Notes under the pieces: model-generated
Seen by the model: the letters and a program-made list of their open reading frames with translations, nothing else
Told to the model about the DNA's origin: nothing
Database searches by the model: none
Part shown: piece after piece, positions 52,819 to 62,057 of the stretch
How positions within the stretch are numbered: position 1 is the stretch's first letter
Layout: each line of letters opens with the position of its first letter
Position numbers and translations under genes: made by a program
From: an uncultured Clostridia bacterium
Lineage (GTDB): Bacteria; Bacillota; Clostridia; TANB77; CAG-508
NCBI GenBank assembly: GCA_948678575.1
Contig: CAPPGO010000005.1
Location: 77,846-141,845, forward strand
Direction: 5' to 3'
Length of the DNA stretch: 64,000 nt

Positions 52819-53912
52819 ATGAGAATGGAAAGAATTAAAGAAATTTCAAAAATAATTTTGTTTTATTTGTTTATTTTAATTGCTGTGTTTGCTTTGCTTA
52901 AATTATTTATGTTTTATGTACCATTTTTGATTGGTTTTATTATTGCAGAGCTATTAGAACCAGCTATAAAATTAATCAAAAACAAAACTAATTTGACGAG
53001 AAAATCCAGCAGTATATTGGTACTAGCTATATTTTTTATAATTTGCATTAGTATTATTTTAATAAGCATTGTTTTTTTAGTGTCAGAAGCAACAGATTTT
53101 TTATATAGCTTAAATCGGATACGTTGAAGTAATTATGAATAGAGTTCAAAATATTAAGTTAGAATCATATTTTAAAAATTTTAATATTAGTAAAGAGCTT
53201 CAAAAAATGTTAGAAGGCTGGACAATGGATTTTATAAATGACGGAGGAAACATTGTAAAAAATTATTTAACAAATTTTATAAAGTGGATAACTAAATTGC
53301 CAAACTTTTTTGTTTATGTTGTTATAACAATACTTAGTACTTATTTTATATCATCAGATAAATTTTATATATTAGATAGAATGGAATATCATTTTACAAA
53401 AAAATGGATAGGAAATGTAAGAGAAAAAATTAGAAATATAAAAAACACTCTGTTTTCATATTTAAAAGCAGAGCTTATTATGACATTAATATCTTTTATA
53501 ATAATTTTAATTGGTTTAAATATATTGGCTTTTATGGACTTGGACATTAAATATCCACTTTTGATGGCTGTTATAATAGGATTTGTTGATGCGTTACCAA
53601 TACTTCGGAAGTGGCACAATACTTATTCCATGGGCTATTATATCATTTATAAATAATAATATTTCGCTAGGTTCATTACTTTTAGGATTATATATTTTTA
53701 CACTTCTTGCAAAACAATTTTTAGAACCTAAAATTGTAAGTAATAAGATAGGAATACATCCAATTTTTACTTTAATTGCAATGTATACGGGTTTTAAATT
53801 TTTAGGATTAATAGGACTTTTGGCAGGACCTATAATTTTAATAATATTAAAAAATGTTTTTGCAAATTCAATAGATAAAGGTTTAGCCAATAGTATGATA
53901 GATAGGCTTTAA
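52819..53912 (+). CDS. AI-2E family transporter (YdiK/PerM-like), needs two +1 recodings
   Basis: The 363-residue protein has eight predicted membrane helices with a large loop, and the family hallmark PILGSGTILIPWAII (about 260-274). Both junctions are CGG-A: 53116 (restores Gly100 after YSLN) and 53606 (restores Gly263 of P-I-L-G-S-G). Plain reading would give three unconnected pieces. The first half covers two N-terminal helices, the middle the loop and helices, and the last the pore-like tail. The ATG at 52819 follows GAGG. Its stop overlaps the convergent gene on the other strand. Function is small-molecule or lipid-linked export in general; not shown. Confidence 0.88.
53116..53119 (+). 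other. CGGA recoding site 7 (AI-2E family transporter)
   Basis: AAT-CGG-A; resumes at GGA (53117), Gly100 of LNGYVEV. Without recoding the frame ends at TGA three codons on. Confidence 0.83.
53606..53609 (+). other. CGGA recoding site 8 (AI-2E family transporter)
   Basis: CTT-CGG-A; resumes at GGA (53607), Gly263 of the conserved PILGSG. In phase only after site 7 has been shifted. Confidence 0.87.
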
Positions 53913-54463
53913 TATATAACAGCTGTTGGAACATAGTAGTCATCAGGAACAGGAACTTCACAGTTGTCTGGTTTTATAGTTTTTTCAATGCTAGATATGT
54001 TTATTATTGGAACTTCTCCTAAGTATTCACCTTTTTCAATAGTACCAGTAATTGTAACCCAAGAATTGTTTTCAAAATCTTTTGCATTATTACAAGTAGA
54101 AAGAAATCCAACTACCAATGTCTGCTTAGGAGAGTTAGAAATAACCATATCACGGGCTAGAATAAATTCATTTTCTTTTATATCAGCAACCCTATAAACA
54201 TATCCAGTATATGTAATTTTTTGACCAATGTAAGTGTCTAAGTTATCATTTACCATTTTTAAAATATTGGTATAGTCTTCATCACGAATTATAGCTATAT
54301 CTGTGTTAGGAAGGCATTCTAAATGTTCAAAAGTTTCTCTATTATATCCAGTTAGAATTTTAAAACCAGCAGTAATAGCAAGACAAACACATATAATAGC
54401 AAAAATGCCCATTAATCCCTTGAAAAAGCTATTTTTATTAAACTTTACATTACAAACAAACAT
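53909..54463 (-). CDS. DUF1980/YcgQ-type membrane-anchored protein
   Basis: The 184-residue product has a membrane helix (about 14-35), then a two-part extracytoplasmic domain with DEDYTNILKMVNDNLDTYIGQKITYTGYVYR (about 60-90) and VVGFLSTCNNAKDFENNSWVTITGTIEKG, in the pattern of the C-terminal DUF1980 domain of YcgQ-like proteins. AAGGAG precedes the ATG. Its last four bases overlap the stop of the AI-2E family gene on the other strand. Function is unknown; YcgQ partners are usually permease-like YcgR/YraQ proteins, and none is adjacent here. Confidence 0.65.
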   Translation of the reverse strand: MFVCNVKFNKNSFFKGLMGIFAIICVCLAITAGFKILTGYNRETFEHLECLPNTDIAIIRDEDYTNILKMVNDNLDTYIGQKITYTGYVYRVADIKENEFILARDMVISNSPKQTLVVGFLSTCNNAKDFENNSWVTITGTIEKGEYLGEVPIINISSIEKTIKPDNCEVPVPDDYYVPTAVIY

Positions 54464-54586
54464 AACATACTCCTTTTTAGTGTTTTTTCTAAGTCTATTC
54501 TAAGAAGTCATTTTTTATGAATAAAACTTGCAAATGCCTACAAAAAATGATATAGTTTATAGGTAAATTTGAAGGAGGAAAATCAA

Positions 54587-57379
54587 GTGGGATTTTTAAA
54601 TAAAATTTTTAAAAGTTATAGTGAAAAAGAAGTAAAAAGAGTTATGCCAATTGTTGAGAAAATCAATAGTTTAGAACCTGAAATGGAAAAATTATCTGAT
54701 GAGGAATTAAGAGCCAAAACAGATTATTTTAAATCAGAACTTGCAAATGGAAAAACTCTAAACGATATATTACCAGAGGCTTTTGCTGTTATGAGAGAGG
54801 CTTCAAAAAGAGTTTTAGGAATGAGACACTTTGATGTACAGTTAATAGGTGGTATTATACTTCACCAAGGTAGAATTGCAGAAATGAGAACAGGTGAAGG
54901 AAAAACACTTGTTGCTACTTTGCCAGTTTACTTAAATGCTCTTGAAGGAAAAGGTGTTCATGTTATTACTGTTAATGAATACTTAGCAAAAAGAGATAGT
55001 GACTGGATGGGTAAAGTATATAGATTTTTAGGCTTGTCTGTTGGATTGGTTTTAGGTAGAATGGACAATTCTAAAAAACAAGAAGCATATAGAGCAGATA
55101 TTACTTATGGTACAAATAACGAATTTGGTTTCGATTATCTAAGAGACAATATGGTTATAAATAAAGAAGACATGGTACAAAGAGAATTAAATTATGCTAT
55201 TGTCGATGAAATTGATAGTATTTTAATTGATGAGGCTCGTACACCACTTATTATTTCTGGTAGAGCTAACAAATCTTCTGATTTATACAAAAAAGCAGAT
55301 AGTTTTGTTAGAAAATTAAATGCTAAAATAATAGTAGAAGAAGATGTAAAAGATGAAGCTCAAAGTGAAGATAATGAGAACTATGATTACATTGTTGACT
55401 TAAAAGCAAAATCAGCAGCACTTACAGGAAAGGGAATTGAAAAAGCAGAACAATATTTTAATCTAGATAATTTTAATGATTTAGAGAACTCTGACTTAGT
55501 TCATAATGTAAATCAAGCACTTAGAGCTCATGGAATTATGAAAAGAGATATAGATTACATAGTTAAAGATGGAGAAGTTCTTATTGTAGATGAATTTACA
55601 GGAAGAATTATGTATGGTAGAAGATACAATGATGGACTTCATCAAGCAATTGAAGCAAAAGAAGGTGTTAAAATTGCTGATGAATCAAAAACACTTGCAA
55701 CTATTACATTTCAAAATTATTTTAGAATGTACTCAAAATTGTCTGGTATGACTGGTACTGCAATGACAGAAGAGGCAGAATTTAGAGAAATATATAATTT
55801 AGATGTTATTGCTATTCCAACTAATAAACCTCTTATAAGAGATGACGAAACAGATGTTATATATAAAAATGAAAAAGGAAAGCTAAAAGCAATTGTAGAA
55901 AATATTAAAGAATGTCATGAAAAAGGTCAACCAGTTTTAGTTGGTACTGTTTCAATTGAAAAATCTGAATTAGTTAGTGAAATGCTAAAAAAAGAAGGTT
56001 TAAAACATGAAGTATTAAATGCTAAGAACCATGAAAAGGAAGCTGAAATTATAGCACAAGCTGGTAAATTTGGTGCAATTACTATTGCTACTAATATGGC
56101 AGGTCGTGGTACTGATATTATGCTTGGTGGTAACAGTGAATATTTAGCAAAACAAGAAATGCGTAAATTAAAATATGATGAAGAATTAATCGTTCAAGCA
56201 ACGGCTTTTAATGAAACAAAAGATGAAAAAATACTTGAAGCAAGAAACAAATTTAAAGAATTGCAAGATAAATTTGAAAAAGAAATAGAAGAGGAAAAAA
56301 ATAAAGTTATTGAAGCTGGTGGTTTAAGAATTATAGGTACTGAAAGACATGAATCAAGAAGAATTGATAATCAGCTTCGTGGTCGTAGCGGTCGTCAAGG
56401 TGATCCAGGTAGCACACAATTTTATTTAGGACTAGATGATAACTTAATTAAAATCTTTGGTGGAGATATGATTACCAAAGTATTTGAAAAAGGTAATATT
56501 CCAGAAGATATGCCTATTCAAGTTGGATTAATTGGAAAAACTATTGAAAGTGCTCAAAGTAAAGTTGAAGGTAGAAACTTTTCAATTCGTAAACATATTT
56601 TAAGTTATGATGATGTTATGAATGTTCAAAGAGATATTATATATACTCAAAGAAGAAAAGTTTTAGATGGAGATGATTTAAGAGAAAATATTATTGATAT
56701 GCTTATGTCTTCTTGTGAAATGATAGTTGATACTTATGCTAGTGATATGGAAGATGAAAATTTCAATAAAAATGCTTTAATAAATGAAATTAGAGTAAAC
56801 TTAAACATGACTCCTGAAACAATAAATGATTTGGAAGCTTTAAAAGAAAACAAAATAAATTCATCAAAACTTATTACAGAACTTCAAGAAAAAGTAGTAA
56901 CAGCTTATGAAGAAAAAGAGAAAGTAATAGGACCTGAAATAAGAAATCTTGAAAGAATAGTTTTACTAAAAATTGTTGATTCAAAATGGATGGAACATAT
57001 CGATGCAATGGATGAATTAAAAAATGGTATTGGTCTTCGTGCTTATGGACAAAAAGATCCAGTTGTTCAATATAGAATTGAAGGTGCAGATATGTTTGAT
57101 GAAATGATTGCTGGAATTAAATTGGAAGTTACAAAGATTATGCTACATTTATTTAAAACAGAAGTGAAAATGGAACAAAGTGCTAATATTACTAGTGCAA
57201 GCTTAGATAATTCAGCAATTCAATCTATAAACGATATGGGAGAAAGCAATGTTCAAAAAAATACTTCTGATAGTAAACCACAACCAATAGTTAATGATGG
57301 TCCAAAAGTTGGAAGAAATGATCCTTGTCCTTGTGGAAGTGGGAAGAAATATAAAAATTGTTGTGGAAAGAATGCTTAA
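54587..57379 (+). CDS. secA: Protein translocase ATPase SecA
   Basis: SecA drives preprotein export through SecYEG. The 930-residue protein has Walker A MRTGEGKTLVA (about 97-107), the DEAD-like VDEIDS box (about 205-210), TNMAGRGTDI (about 505-514), the GRSGRQGDPG motif (about 600-609), and a C-terminal zinc site CPCGSGKKYKNCCG (about 910-923). The start is GTG directed by GAAGGAGG; an earlier frame to 54569 lacks a site. Length is a little above the Bacillus protein. It is the only SecA in the window and uses no CGG codon. Confidence 0.97.
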   Translation: MGFLNKIFKSYSEKEVKRVMPIVEKINSLEPEMEKLSDEELRAKTDYFKSELANGKTLNDILPEAFAVMREASKRVLGMRHFDVQLIGGIILHQGRIAEMRTGEGKTLVATLPVYLNALEGKGVHVITVNEYLAKRDSDWMGKVYRFLGLSVGLVLGRMDNSKKQEAYRADITYGTNNEFGFDYLRDNMVINKEDMVQRELNYAIVDEIDSILIDEARTPLIISGRANKSSDLYKKADSFVRKLNAKIIVEEDVKDEAQSEDNENYDYIVDLKAKSAALTGKGIEKAEQYFNLDNFNDLENSDLVHNVNQALRAHGIMKRDIDYIVKDGEVLIVDEFTGRIMYGRRYNDGLHQAIEAKEGVKIADESKTLATITFQNYFRMYSKLSGMTGTAMTEEAEFREIYNLDVIAIPTNKPLIRDDETDVIYKNEKGKLKAIVENIKECHEKGQPVLVGTVSIEKSELVSEMLKKEGLKHEVLNAKNHEKEAEIIAQAGKFGAITIATNMAGRGTDIMLGGNSEYLAKQEMRKLKYDEELIVQATAFNETKDEKILEARNKFKELQDKFEKEIEEEKNKVIEAGGLRIIGTERHESRRIDNQLRGRSGRQGDPGSTQFYLGLDDNLIKIFGGDMITKVFEKGNIPEDMPIQVGLIGKTIESAQSKVEGRNFSIRKHILSYDDVMNVQRDIIYTQRRKVLDGDDLRENIIDMLMSSCEMIVDTYASDMEDENFNKNALINEIRVNLNMTPETINDLEALKENKINSSKLITELQEKVVTAYEEKEKVIGPEIRNLERIVLLKIVDSKWMEHIDAMDELKNGIGLRAYGQKDPVVQYRIEGADMFDEMIAGIKLEVTKIMLHLFKTEVKMEQSANITSASLDNSAIQSINDMGESNVQKNTSDSKPQPIVNDGPKVGRNDPCPCGSGKKYKNCCGKNA

Positions 57380-57457
57380 TATCAATATTTACATGGAATA
57401 AGATAATATATTAAAAATAAATGGCATTTTTACGTCCATTTGTTAGAGGAGAAAAAC

Positions 57458-57817
57458 ATGGCAAGAGTATTAAAAAATAAAGAATTAGTGAATACAAGAT
57501 TAGCAACGAACTATGGTGGTTGGATGTATTGTGATAAATGTAATGAGAATATAGGATATTTATGTTATTCAACTTATGATAGATTAGAATTAAAATATAA
57601 ATGTAATTGTGGAAGCCAAGGTAGTGTATTATTAGACTTTGAAGATAGTAAAATTGGCAGAAATTGTAACGATGAACTAATCATTATAAAAAATAGATTT
57701 TGCTGCCCAAAAGATAGTGAACCACTGATTACTATATTAGACAAAAAAGTAAATAACTATGAAATGAAAATTACTTGTAAGTCTTGTGAAAATATTTATA
57801 AAAATGTAAGATATTAA
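57458..57817 (+). CDS. Small protein with four CxxC pairs (zinc-ribbon-like)
   Basis: The 119-residue product has cysteine pairs CDKC (about 24-27), CNC (about 50-52), CC (about 82-83) and CKSC (about 108-111), so it may bind two metal ions. It has no signal peptide. AGAGGAG precedes the ATG at 57458. It lies behind secA but after an 80-base gap and ends at a shared terminator. A translation- or nucleic-acid-linked role is possible; no family is recognised. Confidence 0.65.
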   Translation: MARVLKNKELVNTRLATNYGGWMYCDKCNENIGYLCYSTYDRLELKYKCNCGSQGSVLLDFEDSKIGRNCNDELIIIKNRFCCPKDSEPLITILDKKVNNYEMKITCKSCENIYKNVRY

Positions 57818-57828
57818 TATCTAAAAAT

Positions 57829-57865
57829 AAAAGATGCTAAATATAAATCTAGCATCTTTTATTTT
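57829..57865. terminator. Bidirectional terminator
   Basis: AAAAGATGCTA and TAGCATCTTTT form a hairpin with T-runs usable from both sides, between two convergent genes. Confidence 0.9.
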
Positions 57866-57880
57866 ACACTTAATTTTTTA

Positions 57881-58396
57881 TTAAATTATTGTTTGTAATT
57901 TAGTAAATATCTCTTTATGTTTTTCTTCATCTAATATAATTCTTTCAAAAATATTTTTTAAATATATGTTTTTAGTATATTTAATAGCATTTTTATATCC
58001 TATAATAGCTGCATCTTCTGCCTTTATATTATATTCTAGCATTTCATCTATGCTATGAAAATGATATTTTACATTTTCTGATGTCCATGGCTTTTTTTCA
58101 CTATTTACATATATTGGATTTTCACCTAATTTTTTAATAATTTCACCTAAGATATCTATATGTCTCATTTCTTCGATAGCAATTTGTAACAATATTTTAC
58201 TTAATTCAGGATTATAATTATAATTTATGTGTTCATAAATATATTGCGTAACAGCTGTTAATTCACCTTTACTGCCAGCAAAATCATTGTACAACATTCT
58301 AGCATATCGTGTATTTGGATACAAATTAGGAATTTTAGGATATTCTATTTTTGAAGTTTGATTCATTATATTTTGAATTTCTTCATAATTTTTCAT
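57881..58396 (-). CDS. Ferritin-like diiron protein (rubrerythrin/CotJC-like)
   Basis: The 171-residue protein is a four-helix bundle with Glu and His residues in diiron positions: GELTAVTQYIYEH (about 43-55), IAIEEMRHIDIL (about 74-85, ExxxH), DAAIIGYKN (about 127-135) and ILDEEKHKEIF (about 155-165). Such proteins hold or oxidise iron, and related ones occur in spore coats. GAGGTG precedes the ATG at 58396; the longer frame starts at a GTG. The active metal ligands cannot be confirmed without alignment. Confidence 0.8.
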   Translation of the reverse strand: MKNYEEIQNIMNQTSKIEYPKIPNLYPNTRYARMLYNDFAGSKGELTAVTQYIYEHINYNYNPELSKILLQIAIEEMRHIDILGEIIKKLGENPIYVNSEKKPWTSENVKYHFHSIDEMLEYNIKAEDAAIIGYKNAIKYTKNIYLKNIFERIILDEEKHKEIFTKLQTII

Positions 58397-58521
58397 ATAT
58401 AGCACCTCTAATTATAATATGCTTGTAATTATAATAAGTTGAATAAATATTTATATAGTAACTATTCAGAATTAATTAGAATAATATATATGCAAAGGCT
58501 ATCAATGCAGGGAGGAAAATT

Positions 58522-59490
58522 ATGTTTGATAAGAATGGTATTATAGGAAATACACCAATGATAAAAATAAATTATAAATATAAAGATATCTATAATAAGA
58601 TTTTTGTGAAATTAGAGTATTATAACATGACAGGAAGCATAAAAGATAGGGTGGCATTTTATATGATTAATAATGCTAAAACAAGAGGAGAACTAAAAGA
58701 AAAAATGCCAATAATTGAAGTGACTAGTGGAAATACAGGCATTGCACTATCGGCTATTGGAACTTATTATAATCATCCTGTATATATTTTTATGCCAGAT
58801 TGGGTTAGTAAGGAGCGAATAGATTTAATAAAAGGATATGGAGCGAAAGTTTTTCTTGTATCTAAGGAAGATGGTGGATTTTTAAGATGTATGAAAGAAG
58901 CTAGAAAGATGGCAAATGATATAGATGGTTTTCTAGTTAATCAATTTTCAAATAGAGATAATTTTTTAGCACATTATGAAACTACTGGAATAGAAATTTT
59001 AGAGCAAATAGCAGAACCAATAGGAGGCTTTGTATCAGGAGTAGGGACAGGTGGAACTTTAATGGGAATTGGACAGAGATTAAAAGAAAAATATAATTCT
59101 ATGAGTATTACTGCAATTGAACCAGATAAAATGCCGATAATATCTGGTGGTAAAGTAAAAGGAGAACACAAAATTGAAGGAATAGGAGATGATTTTGTAC
59201 CAGATTTAATAGATAAAAGTAAAATAGATAAACTTATATTGATAAATGATGATGATGCTATAAATATGTCTAGAAAAATTGCGAAGGAATTAGGAATAGG
59301 TGTAGGAATTTCATCAGGAGCTAATTTTATAGGAAGTGTATTGTTAAATGATGAAATTCAAGATGCAACTGTTACAGTATTTCCAGATGACAATAAAAAA
59401 TATTTATCAACAGAATTATCAAAAAATATAGATTTTAATTCTAAATTTATATCAAATAAAATTGAACTTATAAGCTATGAAACAGTATAA
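58522..59490 (+). CDS. Cysteine-synthase family PLP enzyme
   Basis: The 322-residue fold-type II PLP protein has TGSIKDR (about 35-41, Schiff-base Lys), TSGNTGIAL (about 70-78, sulfur-substrate loop) and GVGTGGTLMGIG (about 173-184, phosphate loop). It belongs to the O-acetylserine sulfhydrylase/cystathionine beta-synthase family. Which substrate it uses (O-acetylserine, O-phosphoserine or serine) cannot be read. AGGGAGG precedes the ATG. It stands alone, with no cysE or met genes nearby. Confidence 0.88.
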   Translation: MFDKNGIIGNTPMIKINYKYKDIYNKIFVKLEYYNMTGSIKDRVAFYMINNAKTRGELKEKMPIIEVTSGNTGIALSAIGTYYNHPVYIFMPDWVSKERIDLIKGYGAKVFLVSKEDGGFLRCMKEARKMANDIDGFLVNQFSNRDNFLAHYETTGIEILEQIAEPIGGFVSGVGTGGTLMGIGQRLKEKYNSMSITAIEPDKMPIISGGKVKGEHKIEGIGDDFVPDLIDKSKIDKLILINDDDAINMSRKIAKELGIGVGISSGANFIGSVLLNDEIQDATVTVFPDDNKKYLSTELSKNIDFNSKFISNKIELISYETV

Positions 59491-59606
59491 ATCCTCTGAT
59501 ATTTTACAATGTTAATTTTCCATTTTTTCCAGCTACAAATTTGAGAAAAAGTATTGAATTTTACAAAATATTGGAATATAATTTAGAGGTAAAAGGGGGA
59601 GAAGAA

Positions 59607-61979
59607 ATGAAAAAAATTTCAAAGATTTTTTTAGCATTATTAATGATTATGCCTCTTGTGTTACAAACATCAGCAGTGTTTGCATTAGAAATATTAGAAG
59701 AAAAAACACTAGATGAAAATGTAACATCAGTAACTTCCGAAGAAAAATCAAATGATGTTGAAAATTTAACATTAAATTCTAATTCAGAAGAATTAGAAAA
59801 ATCAGAAAATGAAAACAAAATAGATGATGCTAATGCATCAGAAGTTTCTGCAACTGATATAGAAACAAATAATGAAACAGCAGTTACAGAAAATATCACA
59901 GCTAATTCAGATGTACAAGCTCAAAGTGAAGAAACAACTGACTTAGAAGTTGATAAAGAAGTTGAGACAGATGTTGTAGGAGCAGAATATTATGACGGAA
60001 ATGTTAGTTATATTTACAATGAACATTGGAATAATGAATATACACTTACAGTTGTAGCAAGAGGAAAATATATTACAGAGGCAACTGTTCCAGCTTATAT
60101 AAGAATTGATGGAGTTAATAGAACAGTTACCAGAGTAGATGGATTCGATGGCTGTACAGATTTAAGAAAAGTAACTTTGCCATCAACAATTACTACAATA
60201 TGTGATTATGCTTTTGATGGATGTACATCTTTAACAAGTATAAACATTCCAAGTAGCGTTAAAACAATTGAAGATCATTCTTTTAGAAATTGTACTTCAT
60301 TAAGAAGTATATCAATTCCAAATAGTGTGGAAACAATTGAAAGATATGCTTTTATAAATTCAGGTTTAGTAAGTGTAATCATACCAAACTCAGTAATGAA
60401 CCTAGGAGAAGGCGCTTTTTACAACTGTTCATCTTTAACAGCTGCAACTTTGCCTAAAAATATTAGTGAGATACCAAGTCATATTTTTAATTATACAGCT
60501 TTAAAAAACATATCAATTCCAAGTAAAGTAACAAAAATCGGACATAGTGCATTTGCCAATACTAAGCTTCAATCTGTAACTATTCCACAAAATGTTACAG
60601 AAATGATTAGTGCATATTGGAGTGATGAATTTGGACAATTTGAAGGCTGTTCATCTTTAACTACTGTTAACATTTTAGGTAAAATTACAAAGTTGCCAAC
60701 TAGAATATTTAAAAATTGTGTTGCTTTAACTAATGTTACGTTATGTAATACTATTACTTCTACTGGTAATCAAAGTTTTTACAATTGTAGAGCATTAAAA
60801 ACAATTTCTTTGCCTAATAATTTAACAAATGTTTCAATAGAAATGTTTTATAATTGTTTAAATTTAACTGATATTAAGTTACCAAATAATTTGGAAACAG
60901 TGGAACGTTCTTCTTTTGCGAATTGTTCTAAATTAACAACTATAAGTTTTCCATATAAAGTTCAAACACTTAAAGGAGCATATTGGTCTGATGAAAAAGG
61001 AACTTTTGAAGGTTGTAACAGATTAGATTCTATTTATTTTACAAAATCTATTCAATCAATTGAAAATGATGTTTTTAGAGGTTTAGATTATTGTACAATT
61101 TATGGATATGATGGAAGTGCTGCAAAATCTATTGCAGATGAACACGGTTATCGTTTTATAAAATTAAATCCAGTAACTTCTGTAAAAATATCTGGAAACA
61201 AAACAGTAGTAAGAGGAAATTCAACAACTTTAAAAGCAACAGTTGGACCAACAAATGCTTATCAAAAAGGTGTTATTTGGACAAGTAGTAATACATCTGT
61301 TGCAACAGTTGATGGTGGTGGTCAGGTAACTGGTAGAAAAACTGGTACTACTACAATCACAGCAATGGCTAAAGATGGTACAGGTGTTAGAGGAACATTT
61401 AACATAACAGTATCATTAACAGATTTACCATTCCATGATGTAGCTGGAAATGCTTGGTATTATAATGCAGTTAAATATTGTTATAACAATAACATTATAT
61501 CAGGAACAACTTCTACTACATTCTCACCAGCTACACAAATAACAAGAGGAATGCTAGTAACAATTCTTCATAGAATGGAAGGAAGCCCAAAAGTATCTGG
61601 AACACCTAAATTTAAAGATGTAAAAAATAGTAAACAATATTATTATACAGCAGTAAAATGGGCATCAGATAAGAAAATTGTTAGTGGGTATAAAAATGGA
61701 AACTTTGGACCAAATGATCCTATAACAAGAGAAGATTTATCAGTTATATTGTATAAATATGCAAAATATAAAGGAAAAAATTTATCAAAATCAAATAATT
61801 TAAGTGCTTTCTCAGATAGAAACAAAATATCAAGTTATGCGTTGCCACAAATGAAATGGGCAGTCGGAGTAGGAGTAGTAACAGGAAATAAAAATGGAAC
61901 ATTAAATCCAAGAGGAACAGCAACAAGAGCAGAAGCAGCAGCTATGATACAAAAATATTGTCAAAAAGTAGGAAGATAA
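59607..61979 (+). CDS. BspA-type LRR surface protein with Ig-like and three SLH domains
   Basis: The 790-residue protein has a signal peptide (about 1-29), an acidic low-complexity stretch (about 30-125), about a dozen BspA/LRR_5 repeats (about 140-515; AFxxCxxLxxIxLP), a Big_2 (bacterial Ig-like) domain (about 528-610, VRGNSTTLKATV...TTTITAMA) and three SLH domains (about 615-790) ending KVGR. AGGGGGAG precedes the ATG at 59607. It is a wall-anchored adhesin-like protein, clearly paralogous to the one at 30567 (C-terminal IQKYCQKVGR versus MEKYCKRVGR). Confidence 0.93.
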   Translation: MKKISKIFLALLMIMPLVLQTSAVFALEILEEKTLDENVTSVTSEEKSNDVENLTLNSNSEELEKSENENKIDDANASEVSATDIETNNETAVTENITANSDVQAQSEETTDLEVDKEVETDVVGAEYYDGNVSYIYNEHWNNEYTLTVVARGKYITEATVPAYIRIDGVNRTVTRVDGFDGCTDLRKVTLPSTITTICDYAFDGCTSLTSINIPSSVKTIEDHSFRNCTSLRSISIPNSVETIERYAFINSGLVSVIIPNSVMNLGEGAFYNCSSLTAATLPKNISEIPSHIFNYTALKNISIPSKVTKIGHSAFANTKLQSVTIPQNVTEMISAYWSDEFGQFEGCSSLTTVNILGKITKLPTRIFKNCVALTNVTLCNTITSTGNQSFYNCRALKTISLPNNLTNVSIEMFYNCLNLTDIKLPNNLETVERSSFANCSKLTTISFPYKVQTLKGAYWSDEKGTFEGCNRLDSIYFTKSIQSIENDVFRGLDYCTIYGYDGSAAKSIADEHGYRFIKLNPVTSVKISGNKTVVRGNSTTLKATVGPTNAYQKGVIWTSSNTSVATVDGGGQVTGRKTGTTTITAMAKDGTGVRGTFNITVSLTDLPFHDVAGNAWYYNAVKYCYNNNIISGTTSTTFSPATQITRGMLVTILHRMEGSPKVSGTPKFKDVKNSKQYYYTAVKWASDKKIVSGYKNGNFGPNDPITREDLSVILYKYAKYKGKNLSKSNNLSAFSDRNKISSYALPQMKWAVGVGVVTGNKNGTLNPRGTATRAEAAAMIQKYCQKVGR

Positions 61980-61983
61980 AATA

Positions 61984-62015
61984 TTATCACCAATAGTTTT
62001 TTCTATTGGTGATAA
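61984..62015 (+). terminator. Hairpin after the surface protein gene
   Basis: TTATCACCAATAG pairs perfectly with CTATTGGTGATAA around a T-loop; the T-run behind it is poor. Confidence 0.65.
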
Positions 62016-62057
62016 TTCTAATTATGAAAAATTATTATATAAAGTAGGGAAATAGTT

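Noticed and set aside
39823..53609. A prfB-type slippery site (CUU before the shift)
   Set aside because: CUU precedes two of the eight sites only; the other six have unrelated codons, and re-pairing after a one-base slip is poor for most. The common element is CGGA.
53594..53890. Antisense open frame over the transporter's last part
   Set aside because: It overlaps a recoded gene whose sense frame carries the family motif, and has no ribosome site.
4837..53912. The six split genes as ordinary pseudogenes
   Set aside because: Each has only CGGA-type breaks, no other stop or frameshift, and full motifs on both sides. Identical lesions at eight sites are not what decay produces. Systematic sequencing error remains open but would also hit GGA in other frames and between genes, which was not seen.
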